From Tricholoma matsutake (Eukaryota > Basidiomycota > Agaricomycetes > Agaricales > Tricholomataceae): a stretch of 64,000 bases of DNA. Positions 11,041 to 22,200 of this stretch are shown here, piece after piece. The DNA lies in assembly GCA_026075535.2 (NCBI GenBank), contig AP026549.1, forward strand, positions 2,356,001 to 2,420,000, written 5' to 3'. Each line of letters begins with the position of its first letter. Within the stretch, counting starts at the first letter, position 1. Below the pieces are notes generated by a model, which saw only the letters and a list, made by a program, of their open reading frames with translations, had not been told where the DNA came from and searched no databases. The translations under genes were made by a program, and so were the position numbers.

Positions 11041-11165
11041 ATCTGGCCTTTGTGGCCTTCAATTTGATAAAGTAAGTCTTTTTGTTTGTTGTCTACAACT
11101 GATTTGTGTATTTATCAGACATTTTGCTGTAAAGATGTGTGTGCCACATCACACTAAGTGGAACC

Positions 11166-11560
11166 ACCCAAATGATGTCTGTCATCATTTGGGTCCCAGG
11201 TAAGTCCCTTTGAAACTGCCCTTTTTGTTTTTTATTACTAACATTCCTACTTAGTGATGACACAGCACCCACATCCAGCCTCATGAGCCACTGCTTGTGG
11301 GGTGGACTGTGGGTGCTATGTTGCCAATGATGCCAGCAACAACAATGATGACAGGTACGACAAGAACAATGATGACAACATCAGGGATGGATGACAAGGA
11401 CTATGAAGACAAGAGGACAAGGACTGCAAAGACAAAGACAAAGACAACAAGGACAATGATGAAGACAATAACGATGGAGATGACAACGACAATGACAATG
11501 ATGAAGACTAACCATGTAGGGACTACCATGGATGGACCCAGGTCCATCCAGGTGAATATC
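11166..11560 (+). repeat. Compound hairpin/intron element (HPI), locus 1
   Basis: Module order on the plus strand: P2 palindrome ACCCAAATGATG...CATCATTTGGGT (11166-11194); an intron-like segment 11200-11254 (GTAAGT donor, TACTAAC branch-like site, TTAG end); a P1 hairpin near 11275-11306 (CATGAGCCACTGCTTGTGGGG); then GACAAYRACA-type low-complexity sequence (11380-11510), which can be read as an Asp/Asn/Lys-rich or Met/Thr-rich frame. No convincing protein product. The same order recurs at other loci in the window. Confidence 0.65.
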
Positions 11561-11733
11561 CATGGATGATGTACTAAAGTCCATGGATATGGGTGGCATC
11601 CATGGATCATCCATGGGTATCCATATGATTACTATTATTTTTTATGCTCTCAAATGCTCTAATATATGTACCATAGTCTATTAAAATGGTTTAGCAAGGT
11701 CAATTAACTGTTGGAGTGCCTTGTTGGCAGACA

Positions 11734-11880
11734 TAGTGTTGCCACTGGCTAAGCCACTTGTTTTCAATAATCTGGCTATAGCATTGCAAATAAAATAGGT
11801 AAATGTCTCAAAATATCTATAACATATGGGACAACCTTTTCATGGGAATGATTATGTAAAATTGGTCAGCCTTAGTCAGG
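11734..11880 (+). mobile_element. hAT MITE family, copy E, left end only
   Basis: TAGTGTTGCCACTGGC matches the left terminal repeat of copies A-D. AT-rich interior with AAAATAGGTAAATGTCTC resembles copy A. No right end was found before the G-rich array, so the element looks truncated. Confidence 0.5.
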
Positions 11881-11934
11881 TCTGACCAATCCTGACAAAT
11901 ATAACTAAGTTTGAATTTTCATCCTCTGAGCTGA

Positions 11935-12674
11935 GTGAAAGGAGGAGGGGAGAGGAGAAGTGGGAGGTGCAGAGTGAGGGGGAGGGGGGTGAGGGTGAGG
12001 GGGAGGGGGGTGAGGAGGGTGAGTGGGGGGAGGGTGAGTGGAGAGAGGATGAGTAGGGTGAGTGGGGATGGAGGGGAAAATGAGGTGGGGGAGGGGAGGG
12101 GGAGGAGAGTCAGGGGGAGAGGGGAGAGTCAGGGGAAGGGAGGAGAGTCAGGGGGAGGGAGGAGAGTGAGGGGGGAGTGGATGAGGGGGAGGAGGAGGGG
12201 GGGTGAGGGTGAGGGTGAGGATGGAAGTGAGGGTGAGGGGTGAGGGTGAGGGTGAGGATGGGAGTAAGGGTGGGGGTGAATGGGTGGAGGGGGTGAATGG
12301 GTGGAGGGGGTGAATGGGTGGAGGGGGTGAATGGGTGAGGGGGAGGGGGTGAATGGGTGGAGGGGGTGAATGGGTGAGGGGGAGGGGGTGAATGGGTGAG
12401 GGGGAGGGGGTGAATGGGTGAGGGGGAGGGGGAGGGGGAGGGGGTGAATAGGTGAGGGGGAGGGGGAGGGGGAGGGGGTGAATAGGTGAGGGGGAGGGGG
12501 AGGGGGTGAATGGGTGAGGGGGAGGGGGAGGGGGTGAATGGGTGAGGGGGAGGGGGAGGGGGTGAATGGGTGAGGGGGAGGGGGTGAATGGGTGAGGGGG
12601 AGGGGGTGAATGGGTGAGGGGGAGGGGGTGAATGGGTGAGGGGGAGGGGGTGAATGGGTGAGGGAGGAGAGTGA
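11935..12674 (+). repeat. G-rich minisatellite 1
   Basis: Almost pure purine plus T on the plus strand. From about 12290 it settles into units of GAATGGGTGAGGGGGAGGGG with varying numbers of GGGGGA. The long open frames on either strand are artefacts of this composition. G-runs of five at regular spacing could form quadruplexes. The array ends exactly where repeat R2 copy 2 begins. Confidence 0.85.
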
Positions 12675-12675
12675 G

Positions 12676-12930
12676 TAGTGTTTTAAGGTCCAGTTCGGTC
12701 CAGTTTTCAGACCTTGATCAGGTGCAACTGCAACCGCAACTGGTTCGGACTGCACCCTCAATTCTGAGAAACTGGACTGAACCATGTACAACTGGTTCAA
12801 GTCAGCCTGGTTGTCATACCCCAACCAATTTTAACCGGTCTCACAACGAGACCAGTTCAGACCAGTTGAGGTCAGTTGGGGTACCCAGTCTCAACTCAAC
12901 CAGTCTTTCAGTTGTAAAATACTCTATGAA
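12676..12930 (+). repeat. Dispersed degenerate repeat R2, copy 2
   Basis: Starts TAGTGTTTTAAGGTCCAGTT next to the G-rich array and continues as irregular AACTGG / CCAGTT words. It mirrors the junction at 14430, where the inverted R2 end also abuts a G-rich array. Confidence 0.5.
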
Positions 12931-12959
12931 GTAAATTGACTATGTATATCAATTAAAAT

Positions 12960-13623
12960 TGACATCCTGCGAGCAGGTGCTTGCAGCAGTGTAGGTCAGA
13001 GATGAAAAAAGAAATAAAGAAGAAAAAAAGAAATAAAAAACTGCCCCACCATCTCACATTTAAAGTGAGGGCGAGGGGTCCTGCCATTGGTCCTGCCATT
13101 CCTGCTGTTTGTTGGCCCCGCTGTTCATCTTCGTTGTACCTGTTGTTTGCCATCTCCGCTATTTGTCATCCCTGGTGTTCCCCGCTGTTCATTGTTCCTT
13201 GGCATTCCCCATCTCCACTGTTCATTGTCGCTGTGGTTCATCATTCACTACCATTCACCATCCCTGTCCATGAACTTGGTGTTGTCATTGTCACGGTGTT
13301 GCACTCCCCCCTCATCATTGTCCCCTGCCATTTGTCGTCCCTGCCGTTTGTCGTTTGCTGTGTGATGTGGCATCTGGGTGTCGTTGTCATCCAGAAATGG
13401 TGCCTGTTGCAACCCTGCGAGCAGACACTCACAGCAGTGGCAGAGCACAGGCAGGGTACAGAAGGGGGTTGGGGGTCTCTTCAGGAGGTTGGTGGGCGAC
13501 GCCGTTATCAACAAGTAAGAACCTATAAAGAAGGAAGAAAAGTTAGTTAGTGGAAGTAGTAAGAAATCAATCATAAAATACATACCCTATGGCCCAAATG
13601 ACGAGCTAGTCATCGTTTGGGCC
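12960..13623 (-). repeat. HPI element, locus 2
   Basis: Read on the minus strand: P2 palindrome 13591-13623 (GGCCCAAACGATG...CGTCATTTGGGCC); intron-like segment 13585 down to 13523 (63 nt) with GTATGT donor, CTAACTAAC and TTTATAG; P1 hairpin near 13414-13436 (GCTGTGAGTGTCTGCTCGCAG); GACAAY-type repeats (about 13330-13250); P3 GC hairpin 13042-13078 followed by a T-run; another P1-like hairpin at about 12966-12992. Confidence 0.68.
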
Positions 13624-13639
13624 TAATTTGCAGGTGGGG

Positions 13640-13910
13640 CAGTGGTGCCAGTGCCACATTGTAGTCATTGGCTAGCATTGGCGTTGGCTGTCCCATTGGT
13701 GGTGTGATGTGGCATCGGCCATGGCTAGAAACACAACCAGCTGCCACCTTGTGAGCAGCAGCTCGCAATGGCAGCATTGGATCTATTAGTGGTAGGCATC
13801 ATCATCAAAAGGCAAATAAACTGAAAAGGAGAAAACAGTTAGTAAAATCATTGCATTAATAAAGGAAACATACCATATGGCCCAAACGACTGACTAGTGT
13901 TGTTTGGGCC
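13640..13910 (-). repeat. HPI element, locus 3 (short)
   Basis: Minus strand: P2 palindrome 13879-13910 (GGCCCAAACAACA...TCGTTTGGGCC); intron-like segment 13873 down to 13821 (53 nt: GTATGT, TACTAAC, TTTTCAG); P1 hairpin at about 13743-13770 (GCGAGCTGCTGCTCACAAGG). It lies in tandem with locus 2. Confidence 0.65.
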
Positions 13911-14239
13911 ACCTTCTTTGCATTTGCTTGTTTGCGTGGTTGATGGTGGTGAAGGTGGTGGGGTGAAGGTGGTGATGATGTGGCATTTGTTTGTTGTGGT
14001 TGTGGTCATGGGAAGTTGTCTGGTAAGTGGTACCACTTTTGTTTTTGGGCGCACAAATATGACCACATGGTCCATGCACAGCCATGGGGTATATAAGCAC
14101 CCACCAAACAACTGCTTTTCCCCCAGGCTCATCCCACTGCATATAAATATAGATAAGTAGTAATTATTATTATTTTCATTAGTTCTTTTGTCTTATTATC
14201 TATGTATGTATATGTACATATGTAGGATAATATATATAC

Positions 14240-14430
14240 TATAAAAGACCAGTTGCAACTGATTGCAACCAGTTTTATAATGGTTTTCAAACATTTTAGA
14301 AAGTAAGGCAACCAGCAACTGAACTGACCTCAAAAGAGGGCAACTGCAACCGACGGTCTGGTTGCATTCGACTGGGTTGGGTTCGGTTGGGGTCATTTTT
14401 TGGTCCACCCAACTGGACCTTTAAACACTA
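14240..14430 (-). repeat. Dispersed degenerate repeat R2, copy 3 (inverted)
   Basis: Read on the minus strand it begins TTAGTGTTTAAAGGTCCAGT at 14430 and carries the same ACTGG/CCAGT words. G-rich minisatellite 2 starts immediately outside this end, the same arrangement as at copy 2. Confidence 0.5.
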
Positions 14431-14435
14431 AGAGT

Positions 14436-14960
14436 GAGTGGGGTAAGTGGGGGAGGGTGAGAGTGGGTGAGGAGGAGGGAGGGGAGTGAGGGAAACAGTG
14501 AGGGGGAGGGAGGAGAGTGGGTCTGGGGGATGGGGAGTGGGAGTGGAGTTGATGGGGATAGGGTGATGGGGAGAGGGGGATAGGGTGAAGAGGAGGGGGG
14601 AATGAGGTGATGGGGATGGGGTGATGGGGAGGGGGTAAAGGGGAGGGGATGATGGGGTGATGGGGAGGGGGCAAAGTGGAGGGGGTGATGGGGTGATGGG
14701 GAGGGAGTGATGGTGAGGGGGTGATGTGATGGAGAGGGGGTGAGGGTGAGGGGGTGATGGGGTGATGGGGACATGGGGAGAGGGTGATGGGCATGGGGAC
14801 ATGGGGGGAGGGCATGGAGTGAAGAGGAGGGGGGGATAAGTAGATAGGGATGGGGTGATGGGGATGGAGTGATGGGGTGATGGAGATGGGGTGATGGAGT
14901 GATGGAGATGGGGTGATAAGGAGAGAGAGAGGGTGATGGGGACATGGGAATGGGGACAGT
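14436..14960 (+). repeat. G-rich minisatellite 2
   Basis: Units such as GATGGGGTGATGGGGAGGGGG repeat with many variants. Open frames in it (Pro/His/Ser-rich on the minus strand) are composition artefacts. Confidence 0.85.
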
Positions 14961-14980
14961 ATTAAGAGAGCAACAGCCCC

Positions 14981-15235
14981 CCCACATTGACTTGGCCAAA
15001 GGTCCCAAGTCAACTGAAGAAGTGTGTGACTGTAGTAGAATTGAATATGCAGTGTAGTGAGAGAGCAACAACCTTGCCCCATGTTGACTTGGGGCTGAAG
15101 GTCCCAAGTCAACTGAAGAATTGTGAACTCATATTGGATTAAACATTGTGTAATATATGCAGGACTTCAAGAGCATGTTGACTTTGGTCCAAAGTCAACT
15201 GAAGAATTGTGTACCTGTCATAAAATCAAGCATTG
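14981..15235 (+). repeat. Tandem repeat, about 97 bp x 3
   Basis: Three copies of a unit containing TTGACTTGG...AAGTCAACTGAAGAA, with the shared word starting near 15006, 15106 and 15199. Each unit contains its own small inverted pair (GTTGACTT / AAGTCAAC). No coding potential. Confidence 0.65.
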
Positions 15236-15269
15236 AGTCATGTACAGGTGAGCTGGCCCATCTGGAGTC

Positions 15270-15540
15270 AGGCTGAGCGAGCAACACAAGTGAATGCCAT
15301 GACAAAGGCATGGGTCATAAGCTCGTTTGACATGGTAGAGGACCTCAAAAGCTGGAGGGTCTTCTGCAAACATTGGTTGATCCCATCAGTCATTGGTAAG
15401 CAATTTTAATTTAGCCACTTGCCATGAGCCAATGGCCAATAGATTTTGAGCTGAGTTCAAAAATGACATCAGGAGAGTCATGTGACCATGATATAAATGG
15501 AATATAGTGATGTACCTTTCTGATCAGTTTCTTGAGTTGA
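15270..15540. repeat. Decayed hAT-MITE-like fragment
   Basis: The words AGAGGACCTCAAAAGCTGG and AGGGTCTTCTGC at about 15335-15370 match the conserved interior of the hAT MITE family (AGAGGACCCCTCAGCTTTTG), and GAGCAACAC at about 15280 could be a worn terminal repeat. Boundaries cannot be set. Confidence 0.35.
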
Positions 15541-15544
15541 GTTC

Positions 15545-15960
15545 AATGACAAAGATGAAGACAAAGACAAAGACAAGGACAACAATGACAACAATGAAGA
15601 CAATGACAAAGACAATGACAATGAGGACAACAGTGGACAATGCAACACTCCCAACACTCACCACCCCTCCCTCACCCGAAATGCGAGATGGAGGGCCTTT
15701 TCTTTTATTCTGCACCCATGTCCAGCCTCACAAGCCACTGCTCACGGGGTGGACTCATTTTTCAACTAATGACATAATGCCCCCTCCCTCAAAATGTGAG
15801 ACAGAGGGGGCTGCTTTCTTTTGTTTTATTATTGTATTTTCTCCTAATGACCCCTTCCTCAGCTCCACATCCAGCCTTGCAAGCCTCTGCTCATGGGGTA
15901 GATTCTTTTTCTTTATTTCCCCCTCCCCTCCCCTGCTCAAAATGCAAGATGTTGTATTGT
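15545..15960 (+). repeat. HPI element, locus 4 (partial)
   Basis: GACAAAGACAAY-type repeats (15545-15640) are followed by alternating P3 hairpins with T-runs (about 15665-15695 and 15782-15806) and P1 hairpins (CACAAGCCACTGCTCACGGGG near 15728; GCAAGCCTCTGCTCATGGGG near 15875). No P2 palindrome or intron-like segment is visible upstream, so this is the 3' half of the element. Confidence 0.6.
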
Positions 15961-16008
15961 AAATTAGTCTACAAAATTAAGTTGTCAGTAAGTTGGCAAC
16001 TGTAAGTG

Positions 16009-16198
16009 ATTAGGTAGCTATGAACACCAGTTTGAACCAGTGTGAACCAGTTGGTGAACTGGTAAAGGACTGATACCAACCAGTTCCAGTTGGTCCAGTC
16101 CTGGTCAGGCTAAGATCTTTGATAAGTAAGGACCAGTTTGGTCCCCAGTTGCAGCCCAAGAGGGTGAAAGACTGGGACCAGACTGGACTTTTAAGCAC
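16009..16198 (-). repeat. Dispersed degenerate repeat R2, copy 4 (inverted)
   Basis: Minus strand starts CCAGTGCTTAAAAGTCCAGT at about 16200, followed by TGGTCCC and repeated ACTGG/CCAGT words. Matches the ends at 4749, 12676 and 14430. Confidence 0.5.
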
Positions 16199-16209
16199 TG
16201 GCTATTGTC

Positions 16210-16780
16210 AGGGCAACACCCACTATCTGCTAGCTAAGACCATGCAGGTTCTCTCTACAGGAAGGCGGCGGGATCCATGCGCATGATGGGGGAATTGATG
16301 GTTTTGATGTGATGGGTTATTAATAGAATGGTTGGTTGAGAAAGGTGTTTTACACCACAAGTGTAGGTGGAATACCTAAGAGAACACAACTGGGGTCCCC
16401 TAGGTGTGTATTCAAGGTTTATATACTATGTTACATATATTGTACATTGCTGCTACTGACATGCACATACATGATACATTGACATGTGACCAGTTGACAT
16501 TTGGAATGGTCATGTGCAGCATAGTGTAGCGAAGTGTAGTGTAATTTGACATAATAAAATAAAAATGAAATTTTATTTGGTCATGGGGCTGTTTCCTAAC
16601 AGCTATCACATGCCTCTGGTCCAGCTCTTCAGTGGGGATTTGTCTACCATGGAGGCATCCTTGGAACATAGTATCTTGGATGCAAGTGCCATCATTCAAC
16701 AGAAAAGTGCAGAGTGGCCCACTAGTCAGGGTGGCCCACTTCCAGACCTGCCACAGTAATTTAATATTCCCCCCAGTGCA
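16210..16780. other. Intergenic, no gene recognised
   Basis: Mixed-composition sequence with no supported open frame. The CATG/TACA-rich stretch at 16440-16540 has no obvious repeat partner. Confidence 0.4.
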
Positions 16781-16789
16781 TTTGAGGGG

Positions 16790-18140
16790 TCACTCTGGCC
16801 TAGTGCTGTCCTGCTGTCCCTGCTCCACCATTGTCATTGTCATTCCCTCTCCCGTGGTCATTGGCCATTAGCACCCTCTATCCACCCTGAAAACAGTTGC
16901 TTGCAGCAGTGGGGGGTGCCAGGGTTCTCATCCTCTGGCCCTGCCATGGTCGTTTGCATCATCATCTTGCTTTTGTTGTTGTTTACATGCCCCCATAAGT
17001 AGAAGAACAATGAAAATACTTAATTACATTGTGTTGAGGGGCCTTGAGCCCCTCATGAGTTGTCACTGTCACCATGCATTGCTGTCCACTGTGGTGGTGG
17101 TGGTTGCCACCATCATTTGGGGTTGTCTCTTCATTGTCATTGTTGTTGTCTTCTCCCTGCTATTGTTCCCCTGTCCCCTGTCATTAGTCTTCCCCCATTC
17201 CCACTGTTCTTCCTGTCATCAGCTTGTCCCTGTTGGTCATCACCCTGCTCACAGAGGCTGTCTTCATTGTGATCCTTGTCCCTCTGTTGTCCTTTGTCTC
17301 TGTTGTCCCAATCCCTGTCCCAGTCATCCTCTTTCTTGTCCCCTGGTCCCCACTGCTATTGCCCTTCCTCTTGTTGTTGGTATTGTTTTCATTGTCGTTG
17401 CTCCCCTGTCCTGTTGTTGTTGCACCCTCTTTCTGTCTTCAATGTGCCACTTGCTCTGTTCCACCCCACAAGCAGCTGCTCACAGCAGTGGGGGTCTGGC
17501 TGGTGGGTGCTGGTGGCCATCATCATCATCTTCACCTTGCCATCTGTCCTCATTAGGGTTGCCACAGCTTAAGCTGACTTAAGCCGAGGTTTTTTGCGAT
17601 CTTGGGAAATAAATTACATAAAATTACCAAAATATTTGAGGAGCTAGATCCCATCAAAAGCCGAGGGGTCCTCTGCCAACTCTAAGCAATCGGAGAAGCC
17701 TTTCCCGAGATATTTAAGCAGCTTTGAAACAGCTCAAGCCAAGCCATTTCAGAGCCATTTCAAAGCCATTTAAATATCTCAGGAATGGCTTCTCCGATTG
17801 CTTAGAGTTGGCAGAGGACCCCTTGGCTTTTGATGGGATCTAGCTCCTCAAATATTTTGGCAATTTTACATAATTTATTTCCCAAGATAGCAAAAAACCT
17901 CAGCTTAAGTCAGCTTAAGCCATGGCAACACTAGTCCTCATCACTGTGCCCTGTTGTCCCTGTCATCAGTTGTCATCCCATTATGTCATCCTGATCCATT
18001 ATCCATCCTGCAAGCTGGTGCTTGCAGTAGTGGCATGTGTGTGGGTCTGCCATCTTGTGGTAAAAAATCAAATTAAAATGTTAGTTAGCTGAAAAGAAAA
18101 GAGAAAGAACTTGAAAAAACATTACTTAGGGCCAAACAAA
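16790..18140 (-). repeat. HPI element(s), locus 5, interrupted by MITE copy C
   Basis: Minus-strand orientation, as shown by TTGTCATTGTC-type repeats on the plus strand. P1 hairpins lie near 18004-18030 (CTGCAAGCTGGTGCTTGCAG), 17463-17487 and 16885-16911. A worn P2/intron pair lies at about 18060-18140 (GGCCCTAAGTAATG). The hAT MITE at 17554-17933 sits inside it with target duplication GTCCTCAT. Val/Ser/Pro-rich open frames on the plus strand are antisense artefacts. Confidence 0.58.
17554..17933. mobile_element. hAT-type foldback MITE, copy C
   Basis: TAGGGTTGCC at the left and GGCAACACTA at the right, flanked by a perfect 8-bp duplication GTCCTCAT (17546-17553 and 17934-17941). Almost the whole element folds back on itself: TTAAGCTGACTTAAGC...CTGCCAACTCTAAGCAATC pairs with GATTGCTTAGAGTTGGCAG...GCTTAAGTCAGC. 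The 8-bp duplication and TAGTGTTGCC-type ends place the family in the hAT superfamily. Non-coding. Confidence 0.88.
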
Positions 18141-19040
18141 CAACTCATTTGCAGCCATACATTGTTCCTATTGAGCCAAGAAGTCAAAACACATTGTAGC
18201 AGCACATTTATCCAAAAATGTTTGAATGTGGACATAAAAGCTGAAAAGAAGTCGAACATAGTGTTACCTTGACCAACTTGAGGCATTTTTGTATTTTTAA
18301 ACTAACTTGACACAATGCACTCAGCCTGCTTTGTGTTGAGAGAGGACCCATCAACCTTTGGGACTCCCTATCTATGTAACTGGTTGACTTGCAAAAAATG
18401 AGTCAAAGGCAATATCAATTCCAATAAACTGTATAGAATTCTGAAAATATTTACATAGATGGGGAGCCCCAAAATTTGATGGGTCCTCTCTCAACACAAA
18501 ACAGGCTGAGTGCATTGTGTCAAGTCATTTTAAAAATACAAAAATGCCCCAAGTTGGTCAAGGCAACACTAGTCAAACACTTCATCAGTAGCAGCTCAAG
18601 TACAGATCATTTACTTTATTTCCCACCACATACACATTCAGCAGATGTAAGTCCTAGTCACAGTTCCCAAGTGGCCACAATCTCAATACCAACAAAGCTT
18701 GTCATAAAGCCATGGTCCTGCCAATTCAAAGGGTCAAAAATGCATTATTGCAGTGTAGTCATCCAAAAACATTTGAAAGTGAATGTTAAAGCTGAAAAAA
18801 AAGTATCAGTGATGACCCAGCTAGCTCAGGCGAGCTGCTTGCCTGCTACCCAAAAACAGTGCATTCCAAAATGCATACAAATCCATCTCATGGCCCCCAA
18901 TTGGCCCTACCCTCAATATCAACATGGCCCTTTGAACTCAACAGTCACATTCCCATCAATCCAAAATGTTGAAACTATGTCATGGTGGCATAGTTATCCA
19001 AGAGTGTTTGAATACAAACATTAAAAGTTGAAAAGTTTGT
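18140..19040 (+). repeat. Tandem repeat, about 240 bp x 3, split by MITE copy D
   Basis: Three diverged copies share a word order: GCCAAGAAGTC / GTTGAAAC-like start, then ATTGTAGCAG or GTCATGGTGG, ATCCAAAAATGTTTGAA, and AAAGCTGAAAAG. They are centred near 18220, 18770 and 19000. The hAT MITE copy D is inserted just after the first copy's GAAAAGAA. Confidence 0.55.
18259..18571. mobile_element. hAT-type foldback MITE, copy D
   Basis: TAGTGTTACC at the left and GGCAACACTA at the right. The flanks are GTCGAACA (18251-18258) and GTCAAACA (18572-18579), an 8-bp duplication differing only by CG to CA. Foldback arms include TTGTGTTGAGAGAGGACCC and its complement. The interior differs from copies A-C except around the GAGGACCC motif, so it is a subfamily. 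Confidence 0.82.
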
Positions 19041-19086
19041 CAAAAGTGAGAACTTTGTCAGTATCAAGCCCAGAACATGATAGGCC

Positions 19087-19212
19087 ATCAGGAAAACTAG
19101 ATAAAACTTTCTGGCTTTATAAAGCCATTATAAAGTCAGGAAAGTGTAAAGTCCAACTTTTTGGACTTTAGGATGGCTTTATAAAGTCAAAAAAGTTGAA
19201 AAGTTTTGTGTA
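19087..19212. mobile_element. Short foldback element, about 125 bp
   Basis: CATCAGGAAAACTA at the left pairs with TAGTTTTCCTGATG at the right, and CTTTATAAAGCCAT pairs with ATGGCTTTATAAAG inside. Its class is uncertain, and no target duplication is obvious. Confidence 0.65.
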
Positions 19213-22200
19213 GTTTTCCTGATGCTAAAGTTGTGGACTTACCTTCTATGGCTGTGAAAGAACCCAACCAGCAGTTTGGGCATGCAGAACTGTACCAACA
19301 AAGTGCAGCAAACTATAAACTAGCTCTGAATGTAAAGGTTGCTTCATTGCAATCAGGTTCAAGTTGCAGCACATGACAGTTTCCTTTTTCATTCAAAATC
19401 CACAAGTTGGTAAAACCCACTGAGTGTGAAATTTTGTAGAAGGCTGAGCTGGACTGAATTCAAAATGTAAGCTTGTATCCAGACAGAGTTAAAACCCTAA
19501 TGCCTGCTGAGCAGTCATCAGACTTAACATCTCACTTTTGCTGGCAGGTTGGTTGGTCAGGTTAAAAAGACAAGTCCTCATACCTCAGACTCATAACAAA
19601 GTATATGTCACACATGTAGGATTAGCAGATGCATGAAAACCTGTTGAAATGAGGGATGGAGAAGTTTTCTTCAGTGTAATTTGGTGGGGTTAAGCACAAG
19701 CTTGATGGTGGATGGATGGATGTGTAACAGGAAAATCAAAAATCCAACAAATCTGGAAAGTATAAGAGCAAAGTGAAGAGCACACAAAATTTCAGGACTA
19801 AGCACACTGTATAAGCTTATTATAGTAGATTAAATACCAGAAAGAACTAGGTAAACTGATATCCTTGTTGTGGAACAGGATAATGTGATGGACAAGATGC
19901 ATGTGTTTATTAAATTGAAGGATTGCAGATGGGGGCTAATCATTGAAGGTAAATAACTTGTTGCATATATGAATTATAAAGCAAAAAAGACAACAGAAAA
20001 CAAGCCAAGGACAGAGGAAATATGGTAGTCCAAAGATTTCCATCAAGAGGGTGGCTGTGTATGCAACAAAATCATGTCATGTCGAGACCCAAAATACAGT
20101 AGTTTCCCAAGAGTCCATATATGTATCAACAGGAGTACCTGAGTACAGGTATGAAGTGCCACAAGACCATAGGCCCAGAGAGCAGTGAGACACTGAGACA
20201 TTGAGATCCAGAACAGCCAAGAACAGCAACAAAATATTAAGAAGATGTCATGACAATTATGGCTGACACTATACTGGTATCTGAAGTATTCTCCATGATG
20301 GCAGACTTGGAATACTGTACATTGGAACTTGACACCAGCAATTGAGTCAACAAATACAGTTACCACAAGTTGTTTCCAAACTCTGCTTGTGCTTGTGGTT
20401 CACATCTTGTGTCACTGGCAACAAGCTGCAACAAGACAGAAAGAGTAGACAAAGTAATTTAGCTGCGGAATGGTCATGTTCAATTAGGAGAATTCTAAAT
20501 TTCATGATGATTGTGCAAAACAAGTTCTTTGAGCCAACTTCCAACACTTGTGTGATTCCGAGTCCAATATCACATGTTAGAAGTGGGGGATTAGATGGAA
20601 TGAAGTGGCTTGATAGCACAAGGTGATGCTGGTTCAGAAGAAGTGAATGTAATTCAAGCTCCAGTAGTAGCTGGAAGGTGAGAGTCTATATGAAGCCCAA
20701 GACCTCTATTGAAAAGACAGTGCCTGGGGATTTTGTCAGGAGAATCTCAATCAGATGGTCATTCAAGCCTTGGTCTATACTGAGGTGGCAGACAGATCCC
20801 TAAGGATGAATACAATGGAGTACCAACTGTGTCATTTCCATCATTGTGTGAACTGTATTGGGAAGGCGAGAAGCTATCTCTCATTCATTCAATCCAAAGT
20901 CTGGCCATACATGCAGGTCCATAGAACCTGTTGATGATACACCAGGTCAACAAGCTCCAAGTGCAAGGAAAGGACAATGCAAGAGTTGGTCTCTGTGAGG
21001 TCATTAGTATACTGAGATCTAGGGCAAATACAGTAAAGGATGATTTTGATAAACATGTCCTTGGTGAGGTTGCTGATACAGCATGGTTGGAACTTGGCAT
21101 TGACTTGAGTGATGCTGTGAACCCATGGTGAGACCAATTCTTGATTCATTCTTGTGGCAGAGGCAAACTTGAAGGTGTTCCTGGTTCAGACAATTACATC
21201 CTTTTCATTCATCAAAGTACTGTAGTGACAGGTTATAGTGTGGTACATGCAGGACAGTAATTACAGGTCTGCATGATATATAACAAATCCATGTGATGTT
21301 CAGATTATGGTGCATGGTTCCCAGCAGACTCTTGCTGGTTGGGTGCATTCCTGCTTGCCATATTGTTGCACCCCCCCACTACAATGAATCCTTTTATATC
21401 TGGGGTTCTTCCTATCAATCAATCCATCACCTGTTCCTGAAATATGATCGGGGAGCAGTAGTTTGTCTGTTCTTAAAATAGACATTACTATGTGATGAAT
21501 GATTGAGTGTTCTGTTCTTTGTTGACAGTTCTTCTATGTTCTGTCTTCCATCAATTGGGCGGTTGTTATGTTTGCCATAGAATATGTTTCTCAAATTTTA
21601 TGGAAATATTTTTTTATTTCATTTTTTATTTATTTCATTTTCCTTTCCCTTTTTTCATGTTGTGTCATTACCGCAGCCCTTGACTTGGCAAATCAATATG
21701 TAAGGATCAAAAAACATATTTTGGTGACATGGCTTTTCAAATATGGTCTGATATGGCAAAGCTCAGGTGTAGCTGTCATTATCTTGCAAAACAATACTCT
21801 AATGAGAACCAAGATTGTATGCATACTATGGTCTAGTTACAAGGTATCTGGGTTTGCAAAATTTTGCAAACTCCTCCCCTTTCCAAAATAGGTACTGTCC
21901 ATAGCATATATCCACCTTGGGCAACCACCACTGCAGCTAAAAATATGCTGCCCCTTGTGCCGGTTGCTCCACAAATGTTGATCACTGTCCATTACAGTCA
22001 TCAATGAATTTCCTTATTGAGTTATCACATCATTGTGATGGACAATTCAGCTCCCTCCAACATTGCCATCAATGCTACCATGATGTGTTGTGCTCATCAT
22101 TCCTTACAATGAGCACACTGTTCCATTCATTCTGGACCTTTTCCCTTCACTTTTTTCAATAGATAACACTTAATGGTGTATATAGAGTGTTTATTAACAG

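Noticed and set aside
11935..14960. Long Pro/Ser/His-rich or Gly/Arg-rich open frames (such as 12129-12824, 14393-15112)
   Set aside because: They are produced by G-rich minisatellites, which lack stops on both strands. No start context, introns or domain.
18476..19024. 182-codon plus-strand open frame
   Set aside because: It starts inside MITE copy D and runs through a tandem repeat; no motif.
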